In this document: piece by piece, positions 39,301-53,205 of the stretch
Numbering within the stretch: the stretch's first letter is position 1
How the letters are laid out: each line of letters begins with the position of its first letter
DNA from: Escarpia spicata
Lineage: Eukaryota > Annelida > Polychaeta > Sabellida > Siboglinidae
Assembly: GCA_963995525.1 (NCBI GenBank)
Contig: CAXEFP010000014.1
Location: 19,236 to 83,235 of the forward strand
DNA length: 64,000 nucleotides
Direction of reading: 5' to 3'
Made by a program: the position numbers and the translations under genes
The notes under the pieces: model-generated
What the model saw: only the letters and a program-made list of their open reading frames with translations
Told to the model about the DNA's origin: nothing
Databases searched by the model: none

Positions 39301-40484
39301 TTTCAACATTTTCTCAAAAATTGCCATACCTATTTGGGGTCAGCACACTGTTGGACTTCCTGCTTGATTACAGACGAAACAAAGTGCAGTATATTTTTGA
39401 GAAATGACTTTTTATAATATTCACTTGCTCTGACATAAGTGCACTTGAGTAGTCAGATTTCTAGATGTGATTGTTGAAGCTGTTGACAGTAAAATGGTGT
39501 CTTTTTAGCTGATTTTACTAAGCGGAAGGGTATCTGGCAGCAATTTGGCTAGTTGACACTTTAGATGGATTACTGCCTGCATCCAGTTGTAAATATTGAC
39601 GGGTGTCATACATACAGGCATTTTGCAAGAGCTAGAGATATGAGATTTTGACTAAACTCGACCAGCATGTCAATGAGATGATAATAACAGCAGGTGAGAA
39701 GTTTAAGAAACTTTATAGGTCACGTTTTCTTATAATCACACAAAACATTAACATGGTCGCCAATGGGAAACCTGACAGTGTGCTGACCCCAATTAAAGTC
39801 CCTAGCAAGGGAAACACGCTATAGTCATTGCACAATCACGGAGGACGCATTTTACTTCAAATATCTTGAAACAATTACTGAAAATACGTGTATGGCAAAA
39901 CTGCAGTTGAATGGAACAAACCGTTTTTGGATATTACAGACTTCTCACCAGTAGGCAAGTCCAAATCACAGCGACGGAACACATGTCTTATAAGGGGGGT
40001 GGGGTGCGTATGCCAGTAGTTAAGCCTCAATTTGAGAATACGTATGAAAATGAACCAATAACATTGCAGCAGGGTGATTCATCAATCGTTTTTTGTTTAC
40101 TTCAGCTGACTAAACACACGTGAAGATGTTGTAATTGACCCTAATGAAGTCTGAGGACAGTGATTAGCTGGAGTCAGCCATAGCCGGAGCCTGTTATCAG
40201 ATCTGTCTACTGACTGGACCTTCTGGCCAATCAAGCAAGTGGCATTGTTTTCTGAATGTCTGCTAATTAGGCTGTGTAATATTATGTAATTGAAATGCTT
40301 AAGACGTCAGGCCTTTGAGGAATTCACACCCTAAGGTGACTTTTTGTTGATGTTTACCTTTGTAAATAGGGCACAAGGTCAAAAAATAAATACAAATTTG
40401 AATGTAACGTAACAACTGGCTGTATTGAATTTTCTTATAAAACACATATTTGACTTTCTGGAAAACTTTATTAGGAGTTCATAG
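36393..40484 (+). repeat. B-type units 29-31 (3 x 1364 bp)
   Basis: Units start at 36393, 37757 and 39121. Unit 30 carries G to C at 39110, shared only with unit 21. Confidence 0.95.
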
Positions 40485-41388
40485 TGCCACCTGAGAACAT
40501 TGTGCTGGATTACAAATTGTCCAACGGCGAAGTGCTGATTTTTATGGTGCCTTGCCAAGTTTGGTGGCACCTTTGAAATGTGCATAAAACACAAACACCT
40601 GGAGGGATTACAAAAAATAAAATTGCACAGTGCTTGTAACATTGGTGCCTATAAAGTGTGTTGTTTTCAACATTTTCTCAAAAATTGCCATACCAATTAA
40701 AGTCCCTAGCAAGGGAAACACGCTATAGTCATTGCACAATCACGGAGGACGCATTTTACTTCAAATATCTTGAAACAATTACTGAAAATACGTGTATGGC
40801 AAAACTGCAGTTGAATGGAACAAACCGTTTTTGGATATTACAGACTTCTCACCAGTAGGCAAGTCCAAATCACAGCGACGGAACACATGTCTTATAAGGG
40901 GGGTGGGGTGCGTATGCCAGTAGTTAAGCCTCAATTTGAGAATACGTATGAAAATGAACCAATAACATTGCAGCAGGGTGATTCATCAATCGTTTTTTGT
41001 TTACTTCAGCTGACTAAACACACGTGAAGATGTTGTAATTGACCCTAATGAAGTCTGAGGACAGTGATTAGCTGGAGTCAGCCATAGCCGGAGCCTGTTA
41101 TCAGATCTGTCTACTGACTGGACCTTCTGGCCAATCAAGCAAGTGGCATTGTTTTCTGAATGTCTGCTAATTAGGCTGTGTAATATTATGTAATTGAAAT
41201 GCTTAAGACGTCAGGCCTTTGAGGAATTCACACCCTAAGGTGACTTTTTGTTGATGTTTACCTTTGTAAATAGGGCACAAGGTCAAAAAATAAATACAAA
41301 TTTGAATGTAACGTAACAACTGGCTGTATTGAATTTTCTTATAAAACACATATTTGACTTTCTGGAAAACTTTATTAGGAGTTCATAG
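40485..41388 (+). repeat. C1-type short unit (904 bp), element absent
   Basis: The C1 junction is at 40694/40695. This is the last C1 unit in the window, in register with the C1 unit at 29129 under the 11,356-bp shift. Confidence 0.95.
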
Positions 41389-44300
41389 TGCCACCTGAGA
41401 ACATTGTGCTGGATTACAAATTGTCCAACGGCGAAGTGCTGATTTTTATGGTGCCTTGCCAAGTTTGGTGGCACCTTTGAAATGTGCATAAAACACAAAC
41501 ACCTGGAGGGATTACAAAAAATAAAATTGCACAGTGCTTGTAACATTGGTGCCTATAAAGTGTGTTGTTTTCAACATTTTCTCAAAAATTGCCATACCTA
41601 TTTGGGGTCAGCACACTGTTGGACTTCCTGCTTGATTACAGACGAAACAAAGTGCAGTATATTTTTGAGAAATGACTTTTTATAATATTCACTTGCTCTG
41701 ACATAAGTGCACTTGAGTAGTCAGATTTCTAGATGTGATTGTTGAAGCTGTTGACAGTAAAATGGTGTCTTTTTAGCTGATTTTACTAAGCGGAAGGGTA
41801 TCTGGCAGCAATTTGGCTAGTTGACACTTTAGATGGATTACTGCCTGCATCCAGTTGTAAATATTGACGGGTGTCATACATACAGGCATTTTGCAAGAGC
41901 TAGAGATATGAGATTTTGACTAAACTCGACCAGCATGTCAATGAGATGATAATAACAGCAGGTGAGAAGTTTAAGAAACTTTATAGGTCACGTTTTCTTA
42001 TAATCACACAAAACATTAACATGGTCGCCAATGGGAAACCTGACAGTGTGCTGACCCCAATTAAAGTCCCTAGCAAGGGAAACACGCTATAGTCATTGCA
42101 CAATCACGGAGGACGCATTTTACTTCAAATATCTTGAAACAATTACTGAAAATACGTGTATGGCAAAACTGCAGTTGAATGGAACAAACCGTTTTTGGAT
42201 ATTACAGACTTCTCACCAGTAGGCAAGTCCAAATCACAGCGACGGAACACATGTCTTATAAGGGGGGTGGGGTGCGTATGCCAGTAGTTAAGCCTCAATT
42301 TGAGAATACGTATGAAAATGAACCAATAACATTGCAGCAGGGTGATTCATCAATCGTTTTTTGTTTACTTCAGCTGACTAAACACACGTGAAGATGTTGT
42401 AATTGACCCTAATGAAGTCTGAGGACAGTGATTAGCTGGAGTCAGCCATAGCCGGAGCCTGTTATCAGATCTGTCTACTGACTGGACCTTCTGGCCAATC
42501 AAGCAAGTGGCATTGTTTTCTGAATGTCTGCTAATTAGGCTGTGTAATATTATGTAATTGAAATGCTTAAGACGTCAGGCCTTTGAGGAATTCACACCCT
42601 AAGGTGACTTTTTGTTGATGTTTACCTTTGTAAATAGGGCACAAGGTCAAAAAATAAATACAAATTTGAATGTAACGTAACAACTGGCTGTATTGAATTT
42701 TCTTATAAAACACATATTTGACTTTCTGGAAAACTTTATTAGGAGTTCATAGTGCCACCTGAGAACATTGTGCTGGATTACAAATTGTCCAACGGCGAAG
42801 TGCTGATTTTTATGGTGCCTTGCCAAGTTTGGTGGCACCTTTGAAATGTGCATAAAACACAAACACCTGGAGGGATTACAAAAAATAAAATTGCACAGTG
42901 CTTGTAACATTGGTGCCTATAAAGTGTGTTGTTTTCAACATTTTCTCAAAAATTGCCATACCTATTTGGGGTCAGCACACTGTTGGACTTCCTGCTTGAT
43001 TACAGACGAAACAAAGTGCAGTATATTTTTGAGAAATGACTTTTTATAATATTCACTTGCTCTGACATAAGTGCACTTGAGTAGTCAGATTTCTAGATGT
43101 GATTGTTGAAGCTGTTGACAGTAAAATGGTGTCTTTTTAGCTGATTTTACTAAGCGGAAGGGTATCTGGCAGCAATTTGGCTAGTTGACACTTTAGATGG
43201 ATTACTGCCTGCATCCAGTTGTAAATATTGACGGGTGTCATACATACAGGCATTTTGCAAGAGCTAGAGATATGAGATTTTGACTAAACTCGACCAGCAT
43301 GTCAATGAGATGATAATAACAGCAGGTGAGAAGTTTAAGAAACTTTATAGGTCACGTTTTCTTATAATCACACAAAACATTAACATGGTCGCCAATGGGA
43401 AACCTGACAGTGTGCTGACCCCAATTAAAGTCCCTAGCAAGGGAAACACGCTATAGTCATTGCACAATCACGGAGGACGCATTTTACTTCAAATATCTTG
43501 AAACAATTACTGAAAATACGTGTATGGCAAAACTGCAGTTGAATGGAACAAACCGTTTTTGGATATTACAGACTTCTCACCAGTAGGCAAGTCCAAATCA
43601 CAGCGACGGAACACATGTCTTATAAGGGGGGTGGGGTGCGTATGCCAGTAGTTAAGCCTCAATTTGAGAATACGTATGAAAATGAACCAATAACATTGCA
43701 GCAGGGTGATTCATCAATCGTTTTTTGTTTACTTCAGCTGACTAAACACACGTGAAGATGTTGTAATTGACCCTAATGAAGTCTGAGGACAGTGATTAGC
43801 TGGAGTCAGCCATAGCCGGAGCCTGTTATCAGATCTGTCTACTGACTGGACCTTCTGGCCAATCAAGCAAGTGGCATTGTTTTCTGAATGTCTGCTAATT
43901 AGGCTGTGTAATATTATGTAATTGAAATGCTTAAGACGTCAGGCCTTTGAGGAATTCACACCCTAAGGTGACTTTTTGTTGATGTTTACCTTTGTAAATA
44001 GGGCACAAGGTCAAAAAATAAATACAAATTTGAATGTAACGTAACAACTGGCTGTATTGAATTTTCTTATAAAACACATATTTGACTTTCTGGAAAACTT
44101 TATTAGGAGTTCATAGTGCCACCTGAGAACATTGTGCTGGATTACAAATTGTCCAACGGCGAAGTGCTGATTTTTATGGTGCCTTGCCAAGTTTGGTGGC
44201 ACCTTTGAAATGTGCATAAAACACAAACACCTGGAGGGATTACAAAAAATAAAATTGCACAGTGCTTGTAACATTGGTGCCTATAAAGTGTGTTGTTTTC

Positions 44301-47300
44301 AACATTTTCTCAAAAATTGCCATACCTATTTGGGGTCAGCACACTGTTGGACTTCCTGCTTGATTACAGACGAAACAAAGTGCAGTATATTTTTGAGAAA
44401 TGACTTTTTATAATATTCACTTGCTCTGACATAAGTGCACTTGAGTAGTCAGATTTCTAGATGTGATTGTTGAAGCTGTTGACAGTAAAATGGTGTCTTT
44501 TTAGCTGATTTTACTAAGCGGAAGGGTATCTGGCAGCAATTTGGCTAGTTGACACTTTAGATGGATTACTGCCTGCATCCAGTTGTAAATATTGACGGGT
44601 GTCATACATACAGGCATTTTGCAAGAGCTAGAGATATGAGATTTTGACTAAACTCGACCAGCATGTCAATGAGATGATAATAACAGCAGGTGAGAAGTTT
44701 AAGAAACTTTATAGGTCACGTTTTCTTATAATCACACAAAACATTAACATGGTCGCCAATGGGAAACCTGACAGTGTGCTGACCCCAATTAAAGTCCCTA
44801 GCAAGGGAAACACGCTATAGTCATTGCACAATCACGGAGGACGCATTTTACTTCAAATATCTTGAAGCAATTACTGAAAATACGTGTATGGCAAAACTGC
44901 AGTTGAATGGAACAAACCGTTTTTGGATATTACAGACTTCTCACCAGTAGGCAAGTCCAAATCACAGCGACGGAACACATGTCTTATAAGGGGGGTGGGG
45001 TGCGTATGCCAGTAGTTAAGCCTCAATTTGAGAATACGTATGAAAATGAACCAATAACATTGCAGCAGGGTGATTCATCAATCGTTTTTTGTTTACTTCA
45101 GCTGACTAAACACACGTGAAGATGTTGTAATTGACCCTAATGAAGTCTGAGGACAGTGATTAGCTGGAGTCAGCCATAGCCGGAGCCTGTTATCAGATCT
45201 GTCTACTGACTGGACCTTCTGGCCAATCAAGCAAGTGGCATTGTTTTCTGAATGTCTGCTAATTAGGCTGTGTAATATTATGTAATTGAAATGCTTAAGA
45301 CGTCAGGCCTTTGAGGAATTCACACCCTAAGGTGACTTTTTGTTGATGTTTACCTTTGTAAATAGGGCACAAGGTCAAAAAATAAATACAAATTTGAATG
45401 TAACGTAACAACTGGCTGTATTGAATTTTCTTATAAAACACATATTTGACTTTCTGGAAAACTTTATTAGGAGTTCATAGTGCCACCTGAGAACATTGTG
45501 CTGGATTACAAATTGTCCAACGGCGAAGTGCTGATTTTTATGGTGCCTTGCCAAGTTTGGTGGCACCTTTGAAATGTGCATAAAACACAAACACCTGGAG
45601 GGATTACAAAAAATAAAATTGCACAGTGCTTGTAACATTGGTGCCTATAAAGTGTGTTGTTTTCAACATTTTCTCAAAAATTGCCATACCTATTTGGGGT
45701 CAGCACACTGTTGGACTTCCTGCTTGATTACAGACGAAACAAAGTGCAGTATATTTTTGAGAAATGACTTTTTATAATATTCACTTGCTCTGACATAAGT
45801 GCACTTGAGTAGTCAGATTTCTAGATGTGATTGTTGAAGCTGTTGACAGTAAAATGGTGTCTTTTTAGCTGATTTTACTAAGCGGAAGGGTATCTGGCAG
45901 CAATTTGGCTAGTTGACACTTTAGATGGATTACTGCCTGCATCCAGTTGTAAATATTGACGGGTGTCATACATACAGGCATTTTGCAAGAGCTAGAGATA
46001 TGAGATTTTGACTAAACTCGACCAGCATGTCAATGAGATGATAATAACAGCAGGTGAGAAGTTTAAGAAACTTTATAGGTCACGTTTTCTTATAATCACA
46101 CAAAACATTAACATGGTCGCCAATGGGAAACCTGACAGTGTGCTGACCCCAATTAAAGTCCCTAGCAAGGGAAACACGCTATAGTCATTGCACAATCACG
46201 GAGGACGCATTTTACTTCAAATATCTTGAAACAATTACTGAAAATACGTGTATGGCAAAACTGCAGTTGAATGGAACAAACCGTTTTTGGATATTACAGA
46301 CTTCTCACCAGTAGGCAAGTCCAAATCACAGCGACGGAACACATGTCTTATAAGGGGGGTGGGGTGCGTATGCCAGTAGTTAAGCCTCAATTTGAGAATA
46401 CGTATGAAAATGAACCAATAACATTGCAGCAGGGTGATTCATCAATCGTTTTTTGTTTACTTCAGCTGACTAAACACACGTGAAGATGTTGTAATTGACC
46501 CTAATGAAGTCTGAGGACAGTGATTAGCTGGAGTCAGCCATAGCCGGAGCCTGTTATCAGATCTGTCTACTGACTGGACCTTCTGGCCAATCAAGCAAGT
46601 GGCATTGTTTTCTGAATGTCTGCTAATTAGGCTGTGTAATATTATGTAATTGAAATGCTTAAGACGTCAGGCCTTTGAGGAATTCACACCCTAAGGTGAC
46701 TTTTTGTTGATGTTTACCTTTGTAAATAGGGCACAAGGTCAAAAAATAAATACAAATTTGAATGTAACGTAACAACTGGCTGTATTGAATTTTCTTATAA
46801 AACACATATTTGACTTTCTGGAAAACTTTATTAGGAGTTCATAGTGCCACCTGAGAACATTGTGCTGGATTACAAATTGTCCAACGGCGAAGTGCTGATT
46901 TTTATGGTGCCTTGCCAAGTTTGGTGGCACCTTTGAAATGTGCATAAAACACAAACACCTGGAGGGATTACAAAAAATAAAATTGCACAGTGCTTGTAAC
47001 ATTGGTGCCTATAAAGTGTGTTGTTTTCAACATTTTCTCAAAAATTGCCATACCTATTTGGGGTCAGCACACTGTTGGACTTCCTGCTTGATTACAGACG
47101 AAACAAAGTGCAGTATATTTTTGAGAAATGACTTTTTATAATATTCACTTGCTCTGACATAAGTGCACTTGAGTAGTCAGATTTCTAGATGTGATTGTTG
47201 AAGCTGTTGACAGTAAAATGGTGTCTTTTTAGCTGATTTTACTAAGCGGAAGGGTATCTGGCAGCAATTTGGCTAGTTGACACTTTAGATGGATTACTGC

Positions 47301-49572
47301 CTGCATCCAGTTGTAAATATTGACGGGTGTCATACATACAGGCATTTTGCAAGAGCTAGAGATATGAGATTTTGACTAAACTCGACCAGCATGTCAATGA
47401 GATGATAATAACAGCAGGTGAGAAGTTTAAGAAACTTTATAGGTCACGTTTTCTTATAATCACACAAAACATTAACATGGTCGCCAATGGGAAACCTGAC
47501 AGTGTGCTGACCCCAATTAAAGTCCCTAGCAAGGGAAACACGCTATAGTCATTGCACAATCACGGAGGACGCATTTTACTTCAAATATCTTGAAACAATT
47601 ACTGAAAATACGTGTATGGCAAAACTGCAGTTGAATGGAACAAACCGTTTTTGGATATTACAGACTTCTCACCAGTAGGCAAGTCCAAATCACAGCGACG
47701 GAACACATGTCTTATAAGGGGGGTGGGGTGCGTATGCCAGTAGTTAAGCCTCAATTTGAGAATACGTATGAAAATGAACCAATAACATTGCAGCAGGGTG
47801 ATTCATCAATCGTTTTTTGTTTACTTCAGCTGACTAAACACACGTGAAGATGTTGTAATTGACCCTAATGAAGTCTGAGGACAGTGATTAGCTGGAGTCA
47901 GCCATAGCCGGAGCCTGTTATCAGATCTGTCTACTGACTGGACCTTCTGGCCAATCAAGCAAGTGGCATTGTTTTCTGAATGTCTGCTAATTAGGCTGTG
48001 TAATATTATGTAATTGAAATGCTTAAGACGTCAGGCCTTTGAGGAATTCACACCCTAAGGTGACTTTTTGTTGATGTTTACCTTTGTAAATAGGGCACAA
48101 GGTCAAAAAATAAATACAAATTTGAATGTAACGTAACAACTGGCTGTATTGAATTTTCTTATAAAACACATATTTGACTTTCTGGAAAACTTTATTAGGA
48201 GTTCATAGTGCCACCTGAGAACATTGTGCTGGATTACAAATTGTCCAACGGCGAAGTGCTGATTTTTATGGTGCCTTGCCAAGTTTGGTGGCACCTTTGA
48301 AATGTGCATAAAACACAAACACCTGGAGGGATTACAAAAAATAAAATTGCACAGTGCTTGTAACATTGGTGCCTATAAAGTGTGTTGTTTTCAACATTTT
48401 CTCAAAAATTGCCATACCTATTTGGGGTCAGCACACTGTTGGACTTCCTGCTTGATTACAGACGAAACAAAGTGCAGTATATTTTTGAGAAATGACTTTT
48501 TATAATATTCACTTGCTCTGACATAAGTGCACTTGAGTAGTCAGATTTCTAGATGTGATTGTTGAAGCTGTTGACAGTAAAATGGTGTCTTTTTAGCTGA
48601 TTTTACTAAGCGGAAGGGTATCTGGCAGCAATTTGGCTAGTTGACACTTTAGATGGATTACTGCCTGCATCCAGTTGTAAATATTGACGGGTGTCATACA
48701 TACAGGCATTTTGCAAGAGCTAGAGATATGAGATTTTGACTAAACTCGACCAGCATGTCAATGAGATGATAATAACAGCAGGTGAGAAGTTTAAGAAACT
48801 TTATAGGTCACGTTTTCTTATAATCACACAAAACATTAACATGGTCGCCAATGGGAAACCTGACAGTGTGCTGACCCCAATTAAAGTCCCTAGCAAGGGA
48901 AACACGCTATAGTCATTGCACAATCACGGAGGACGCATTTTACTTCAAATATCTTGAAACAATTACTGAAAATACGTGTATGGCAAAACTGCAGTTGAAT
49001 GGAACAAACCGTTTTTGGATATTACAGACTTCTCACCAGTAGGCAAGTCCAAATCACAGCGACGGAACACATGTCTTATAAGGGGGGTGGGGTGCGTATG
49101 CCAGTAGTTAAGCCTCAATTTGAGAATACGTATGAAAATGAACCAATAACATTGCAGCAGGGTGATTCATCAATCGTTTTTTGTTTACTTCAGCTGACTA
49201 AACACACGTGAAGATGTTGTAATTGACCCTAATGAAGTCTGAGGACAGTGATTAGCTGGAGTCAGCCATAGCCGGAGCCTGTTATCAGATCTGTCTACTG
49301 ACTGGACCTTCTGGCCAATCAAGCAAGTGGCATTGTTTTCTGAATGTCTGCTAATTAGGCTGTGTAATATTATGTAATTGAAATGCTTAAGACGTCAGGC
49401 CTTTGAGGAATTCACACCCTAAGGTGACTTTTTGTTGATGTTTACCTTTGTAAATAGGGCACAAGGTCAAAAAATAAATACAAATTTGAATGTAACGTAA
49501 CAACTGGCTGTATTGAATTTTCTTATAAAACACATATTTGACTTTCTGGAAAACTTTATTAGGAGTTCATAG
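41389..49572 (+). repeat. B-type units 33-38 (6 x 1364 bp)
   Basis: Units start at 41389, 42753, 44117, 45481, 46845 and 48209. Unit 35 has a private A to G at 44867 (CTTGAAGCAATT instead of CTTGAAACAATT). Units 33-36 belong to the second nine-unit block. Units 37-38 precede the first C2 unit. Confidence 0.95.
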
Positions 49573-50477
49573 TGCCACCTGAGAACATTGTGCTGGATTA
49601 CAAATTGTCCAACGGCGAAGTGCTGATTTTTATGGTGCCTTGCCAAGTTTGGTGGCACCTTTGAAATGTGCATAAAACACAAACACCTGGAGGGATTACA
49701 AAAAATAAAATTGCACAGTGCTTGTAACATTGGTGCCTATAAAGTGTGTTGTTTTCAACATTTTCTCAAAAATTGCCATACCTATTTAAAGTCCCTAGCA
49801 AGGGAAACACGCTATAGTCATTGCACAATCACGGAGGACGCATTTTACTTCAAATATCTTGAAACAATTACTGAAAATACGTGTATGGCAAAACTGCAGT
49901 TGAATGGAACAAACCGTTTTTGGATATTACAGACTTCTCACCAGTAGGCAAGTCCAAATCACAGCGACGGAACACATGTCTTATAAGGGGGGTGGGGTGC
50001 GTATGCCAGTAGTTAAGCCTCAATTTGAGAATACGTATGAAAATGAACCAATAACATTGCAGCAGGGTGATTCATCAATCGTTTTTTGTTTACTTCAGCT
50101 GACTAAACACACGTGAAGATGTTGTAATTGACCCTAATGAAGTCTGAGGACAGTGATTAGCTGGAGTCAGCCATAGCCGGAGCCTGTTATCAGATCTGTC
50201 TACTGACTGGACCTTCTGGCCAATCAAGCAAGTGGCATTGTTTTCTGAATGTCTGCTAATTAGGCTGTGTAATATTATGTAATTGAAATGCTTAAGACGT
50301 CAGGCCTTTGAGGAATTCACACCCTAAGGTGACTTTTTGTTGATGTTTACCTTTGTAAATAGGGCACAAGGTCAAAAAATAAATACAAATTTGAATGTAA
50401 CGTAACAACTGGCTGTATTGAATTTTCTTATAAAACACATATTTGACTTTCTGGAAAACTTTATTAGGAGTTCATAG
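49573..50477 (+). repeat. C2-type short unit (905 bp), restored or empty TTAA site
   Basis: The element is absent and the site reads CCATACCTATTTAAAGTCCC, with a single TTAAA at 49786-49790. Relative to an A unit this removes 464 bp, i.e. the element plus one copy of the TTAA(A) duplication. The right-half diagnostic base is of B type. The fusion also creates a 93-codon reading frame (49666-49947) that joins two otherwise separate short frames; I do not consider it a gene. Confidence 0.95.
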
Positions 50478-53205
50478 TGCCACCTGAGAACATTGTGCTG
50501 GATTACAAATTGTCCAACGGCGAAGTGCTGATTTTTATGGTGCCTTGCCAAGTTTGGTGGCACCTTTGAAATGTGCATAAAACACAAACACCTGGAGGGA
50601 TTACAAAAAATAAAATTGCACAGTGCTTGTAACATTGGTGCCTATAAAGTGTGTTGTTTTCAACATTTTCTCAAAAATTGCCATACCTATTTGGGGTCAG
50701 CACACTGTTGGACTTCCTGCTTGATTACAGACGAAACAAAGTGCAGTATATTTTTGAGAAATGACTTTTTATAATATTCACTTGCTCTGACATAAGTGCA
50801 CTTGAGTAGTCAGATTTCTAGATGTGATTGTTGAAGCTGTTGACAGTAAAATGGTGTCTTTTTAGCTGATTTTACTAAGCGGAAGGGTATCTGGCAGCAA
50901 TTTGGCTAGTTGACACTTTAGATGGATTACTGCCTGCATCCAGTTGTAAATATTGACGGGTGTCATACATACAGGCATTTTGCAAGAGCTAGAGATATGA
51001 GATTTTGACTAAACTCGACCAGCATGTCAATGAGATGATAATAACAGCAGGTGAGAAGTTTAAGAAACTTTATAGGTCACGTTTTCTTATAATCACACAA
51101 AACATTAACATGGTCGCCAATGGGAAACCTGACAGTGTGCTGACCCCAATTAAAGTCCCTAGCAAGGGAAACACGCTATAGTCATTGCACAATCACGGAG
51201 GACGCATTTTACTTCAAATATCTTGAAACAATTACTGAAAATACGTGTATGGCAAAACTGCAGTTGAATGGAACAAACCGTTTTTGGATATTACAGACTT
51301 CTCACCAGTAGGCAAGTCCAAATCACAGCGACGGAACACATGTCTTATAAGGGGGGTGGGGTGCGTATGCCAGTAGTTAAGCCTCAATTTGAGAATACGT
51401 ATGAAAATGAACCAATAACATTGCAGCAGGGTGATTCATCAATCGTTTTTTGTTTACTTCAGCTGACTAAACACACGTGAAGATGTTGTAATTGACCCTA
51501 ATGAAGTCTGAGGACAGTGATTAGCTGGAGTCAGCCATAGCCGGAGCCTGTTATCAGATCTGTCTACTGACTGGACCTTCTGGCCAATCAAGCAAGTGGC
51601 ATTGTTTTCTGAATGTCTGCTAATTAGGCTGTGTAATATTATGTAATTGAAATGCTTAAGACGTCAGGCCTTTGAGGAATTCACACCCTAAGGTGACTTT
51701 TTGTTGATGTTTACCTTTGTAAATAGGGCACAAGGTCAAAAAATAAATACAAATTTGAATGTAACGTAACAACTGGCTGTATTGAATTTTCTTATAAAAC
51801 ACATATTTGACTTTCTGGAAAACTTTATTAGGAGTTCATAGTGCCACCTGAGAACATTGTGCTGGATTACAAATTGTCCAACGGCGAAGTGCTGATTTTT
51901 ATGGTGCCTTGCCAAGTTTGGTGGCACCTTTGAAATGTGCATAAAACACAAACACCTGGAGGGATTACAAAAAATAAAATTGCACAGTGCTTGTAACATT
52001 GGTGCCTATAAAGTGTGTTGTTTTCAACATTTTCTCAAAAATTGCCATACCTATTTGGGGTCAGCACACTGTTGGACTTCCTGCTTGATTACAGACGAAA
52101 CAAAGTGCAGTATATTTTTGAGAAATGACTTTTTATAATATTCACTTGCTCTGACATAAGTGCACTTGAGTAGTCAGATTTCTAGATGTGATTGTTGAAG
52201 CTGTTGACAGTAAAATGGTGTCTTTTTAGCTGATTTTACTAAGCGGAAGGGTATCTGGCAGCAATTTGGCTAGTTGACACTTTAGATGGATTACTGCCTG
52301 CATCCAGTTGTAAATATTGACGGGTGTCATACATACAGGCATTTTGCAAGAGCTAGAGATATGAGATTTTGACTAAACTCGACCAGCATGTCAATGAGAT
52401 GATAATAACAGCAGGTGAGAAGTTTAAGAAACTTTATAGGTCACGTTTTCTTATAATCACACAAAACATTAACATGGTCGCCAATGGGAAACCTGACAGT
52501 GTGCTGACCCCAATTAAAGTCCCTAGCAAGGGAAACACGCTATAGTCATTGCACAATCACGGAGGACGCATTTTACTTCAAATATCTTGAAACAATTACT
52601 GAAAATACGTGTATGGCAAAACTGCAGTTGAATGGAACAAACCGTTTTTGGATATTACAGACTTCTCACCAGTAGGCAAGTCCAAATCACAGCGACGGAA
52701 CACATGTCTTATAAGGGGGGTGGGGTGCGTATGCCAGTAGTTAAGCCTCAATTTGAGAATACGTATGAAAATGAACCAATAACATTGCAGCAGGGTGATT
52801 CATCAATCGTTTTTTGTTTACTTCAGCTGACTAAACACACGTGAAGATGTTGTAATTGACCCTAATGAAGTCTGAGGACAGTGATTAGCTGGAGTCAGCC
52901 ATAGCCGGAGCCTGTTATCAGATCTGTCTACTGACTGGACCTTCTGGCCAATCAAGCAAGTGGCATTGTTTTCTGAATGTCTGCTAATTAGGCTGTGTAA
53001 TATTATGTAATTGAAATGCTTAAGACGTCAGGCCTTTGAGGAATTCACACCCTAAGGTGACTTTTTGTTGATGTTTACCTTTGTAAATAGGGCACAAGGT
53101 CAAAAAATAAATACAAATTTGAATGTAACGTAACAACTGGCTGTATTGAATTTTCTTATAAAACACATATTTGACTTTCTGGAAAACTTTATTAGGAGTT
53201 CATAG
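50478..53205 (+). repeat. B-type units 40-41 (2 x 1364 bp)
   Basis: Units start at 50478 and 51842, lying between the two C2 units. I noticed no private variants. Confidence 0.95.

Larger units (their letters stand above)
35489..46844 (+). repeat. Higher-order block, copy 2 (nine units, 11,356 bp)
   Basis: In register with copy 1 over all nine units. The B* variant is at 39110, and the only difference I saw is A to G at 44867. The unit after the block (46845) is B rather than C1, so there is no third copy. Confidence 0.88.

Noticed and set aside
49666..49947. The 93-codon ORF in C2 units (also at 53299-53580) as a fusion gene
   Set aside because: It is produced by absence of the element joining two unrelated short frames, with no recognisable protein family.
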